Source: Candidatus Latescibacterota bacterium
GTDB taxonomy: Bacteria > Latescibacterota > UBA2968 > GCA-2709665
DNA: 48,560 nucleotides
Direction of reading: 5' to 3'
NCBI GenBank assembly: GCA_021295655.1
Contig: JAGWBX010000018.1
Span: forward strand, 1-48,560
Made by a program: the position numbers and the translations under genes
In this document: piece after piece, positions 46,978 to 48,560 of the stretch
Numbering within the stretch: the stretch's first letter is position 1
Layout of the letters: the number at the start of each line of letters is the position of its first letter
The notes under the pieces: model-generated
The model's input: only the letters and a program-made list of their open reading frames with translations
Database searches by the model: none
What the model was told of the DNA's origin: nothing

Positions 46978-48560
46978 ATGGCAAAGAAGACCTTTCGAGA
47001 TGAAGCCACTTCAAGAGACGATGGGTTTGCGGATGCGATCCGCACGTGCAACGCCGCGCAAGCTGGAGACGCGGAACGAGTCAAGATGCTGTTGAAGAAA
47101 AACCCGGATCTGGCAACCTCCAAAAACCATCCGCAACACGGACGACGCCCCATTCATTATGCCGCTCGCGAAGGCCATGCCGAAGTCGTGAAGATACTGC
47201 TAGAGGCGGGCGCCAGCCCGGCCGTTGGGATCTGGCCCAACCGGGAGGCGTCGCAGCCATTGACATTGGCGCGGGAGCGGGGGCATACCGAGGTCGTCGC
47301 GTTAATGGAAGCGTGGTTGAACACACAACATGGGACAACGTCTCGCGGGGTGGAATTCTGTGATGCGGCGAGGATGCGGGAGTTCGAGAAAGTGCGCTTC
47401 ATGTTGGACAGGGAACCGGCGATTATTAACGAGAGCGATACATCCGGTAATACGGCGCTTCACTATGCCGTGTCGCATATGCAGATTGATCTTGTGACCG
47501 ATCTGCTCACCGCCGGCGCCGACGTAACTATCAGGAATGCCGAAAATGAACTGCCCATCCACCGCGTTCTATTCAGAGGAAATGACCCCGGCCGTGATAA
47601 GCCGGCGTATCGAGAGATCGCTGAATTGTTGCTCGAACATGGGGCAGATTACGACATCTGGGTAGCCAGTGCTCTTGGTGATCGGGATGGTGTGAGGAAG
47701 ATGCTGGAAGCGGACCCGGGCCTGGCGAATTATCGGTGTGGGCGCGTGAATAACAAAAATGCATCGACCTATCCCCTGGCGATGGCCGCGCGCGAGGGGC
47801 ACCTGGACGTCGTGGACCTGCTCCTGGATTCTGGCGCTGACGTGGATACGAAATGTGAACGCAATGGTACGGTGGCACATATTGCCGGCGCGTTGATTTA
47901 TGCGCTGGAACGCAAGCACTTTGACGTGGCCGAACGGTTAATGGATCGCGGCGCCCGCACGGACGCACCTCCGAATGACTCGGAACTGGGCGTTGCAGAC
48001 GAGGCGTTGTTGTCGGGCAACCAGGTCCTGGCGGATCGCGTCTATGTAAATGGCGGGCGCCCGATGATGTGGACCTACGTGAAGGCAAGACAGTATTGCG
48101 TGATTGGTGAGTTGCTGGATCGTGCCACGGTTGTTCGAGGAGCGGGCTATCTGCCTCAGGATCGCAGTGAAGGCGTGGTTCGACAAACCATGCGTTGGGG
48201 ATTGAGCTTTGGAGACGCCAACGTCGTAAAGATGTGCTTGCGTTGTGAACCCGATTTTGATGCGGATTATTGGTTTGAGAGTCTGCGCTGGGGGCTGCAA
48301 AGTGGCGCCGGAGAAACCGTGCGGATGATTCTGGATTATGGGGTTGACGTTAACGTCCGGGGGCCGGAAAACTCAACCTTACTGCATTGGATCGGCGGAA
48401 GCTATCGTGAACGTGAGGACGTATGGAACAATAGTGAAGCCGTGATGATTGAGATGGCGGAAGTATTGCTCGATTATAAGGCTGACTTGAATGTTCAGGA
48501 TAACGAACTGTGTTCGACGCCACTGGGCTGGCACGTCCGCGCGGGCCACAAAGACGTGGT
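46978..48560 (+). CDS. ankyrin-repeat protein (partial, 3' end outside)
   Basis: An open frame of 527 codons that continues beyond the window. ATG 46978 has AAGGA about 10 bases upstream. No signal peptide. It is made of ankyrin repeats, clearest as GRRPIHYAAREGHAEVVKIL LEAGA, GNTALHYAVSHMQIDLVTDL LTAGAD, YPLAMAAREGHLDVVDLLLD SGADVD and MAEVLLDYKADLNVQDNE, with more diverged helical pairs between. Such proteins mediate protein binding; in bacteria they are sometimes secreted into host cells, but export is not shown here. Codon use is less GC-rich than in genes on the left. Partner unknown. Confidence 0.85.
   Translation, partial: MAKKTFRDEATSRDDGFADAIRTCNAAQAGDAERVKMLLKKNPDLATSKNHPQHGRRPIHYAAREGHAEVVKILLEAGASPAVGIWPNREASQPLTLARERGHTEVVALMEAWLNTQHGTTSRGVEFCDAARMREFEKVRFMLDREPAIINESDTSGNTALHYAVSHMQIDLVTDLLTAGADVTIRNAENELPIHRVLFRGNDPGRDKPAYREIAELLLEHGADYDIWVASALGDRDGVRKMLEADPGLANYRCGRVNNKNASTYPLAMAAREGHLDVVDLLLDSGADVDTKCERNGTVAHIAGALIYALERKHFDVAERLMDRGARTDAPPNDSELGVADEALLSGNQVLADRVYVNGGRPMMWTYVKARQYCVIGELLDRATVVRGAGYLPQDRSEGVVRQTMRWGLSFGDANVVKMCLRCEPDFDADYWFESLRWGLQSGAGETVRMILDYGVDVNVRGPENSTLLHWIGGSYREREDVWNNSEAVMIEMAEVLLDYKADLNVQDNELCSTPLGWHVRAGHKDV

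Overview
The window reads as a GC-rich chromosomal piece of an uncultivated-type Gram-negative bacterium. Several traits point to the FCB superphylum or a neighbour such as Latescibacterota or Poribacteria. These are a FlgD-like C-terminal tail of the NPFNPST type, three PhyH dioxygenases, several sugar-acid enzymes, outer-membrane channels, and many intergenic hairpin repeats. This placement is inferred from gene content only. No rRNA, tRNA, CRISPR array or phage module was recognised. Almost all genes from 1 to 41.5 kb are on the minus strand, and the last 7 kb is on the plus strand.

Layout. 0-9 kb: a partial gene, a Gfo/Idh/MocA oxidoreductase, a TPR protein, a heterodimeric ABC exporter whose genes overlap by one base, then a dehydratase/aldolase pair (enolase superfamily and DapA/NanA family) for sugar-acid breakdown. 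9-14.5 kb: a VapBC-like toxin-antitoxin pair, an exported VOC protein, an orphan coiled-coil protein, a PLP decarboxylase, and a hicAB pair whose hicA has no ordinary start codon. 14.5-20 kb: a secreted protein with three Cache-like domains and a decayed double amino-acid receptor that share an Ig-like module. 20-26.9 kb: a transport block with SulP, GPP34, NCS2 permease, a Tsx-like channel with an in-frame TAG, and alpha-carbonic anhydrase. 27-32 kb: an OFA-type MFS carrier, a receptor/HAMP pair whose sensor is cut off beside a small inverted-repeat element, a porin and a YtxH protein. 32-46 kb: metabolic genes (beta-propeller hydrolase-like, CinA, TPP enzyme, amidohydrolase, Nudix, three PhyH proteins, D-cysteine desulfhydrase family, UxuA-like), a second toxin-antitoxin pair and two frameshifted genes. 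47-48.6 kb: a long ankyrin-repeat protein that runs off the edge.

The most notable structure is a MITE-like element. It occurs twice, each time with about 20 bp terminal inverted repeats and flanking TTA. One copy lies inside an intergenic repeat whose unoccupied counterpart is found 1 kb away. The other supplies the stop codon of the truncated HAMP sensor. Several genes carry single disabling changes (frameshifts, nonsense, lost start), so either this genome is decaying locally or the assembly has residual errors; the sequence alone cannot decide.
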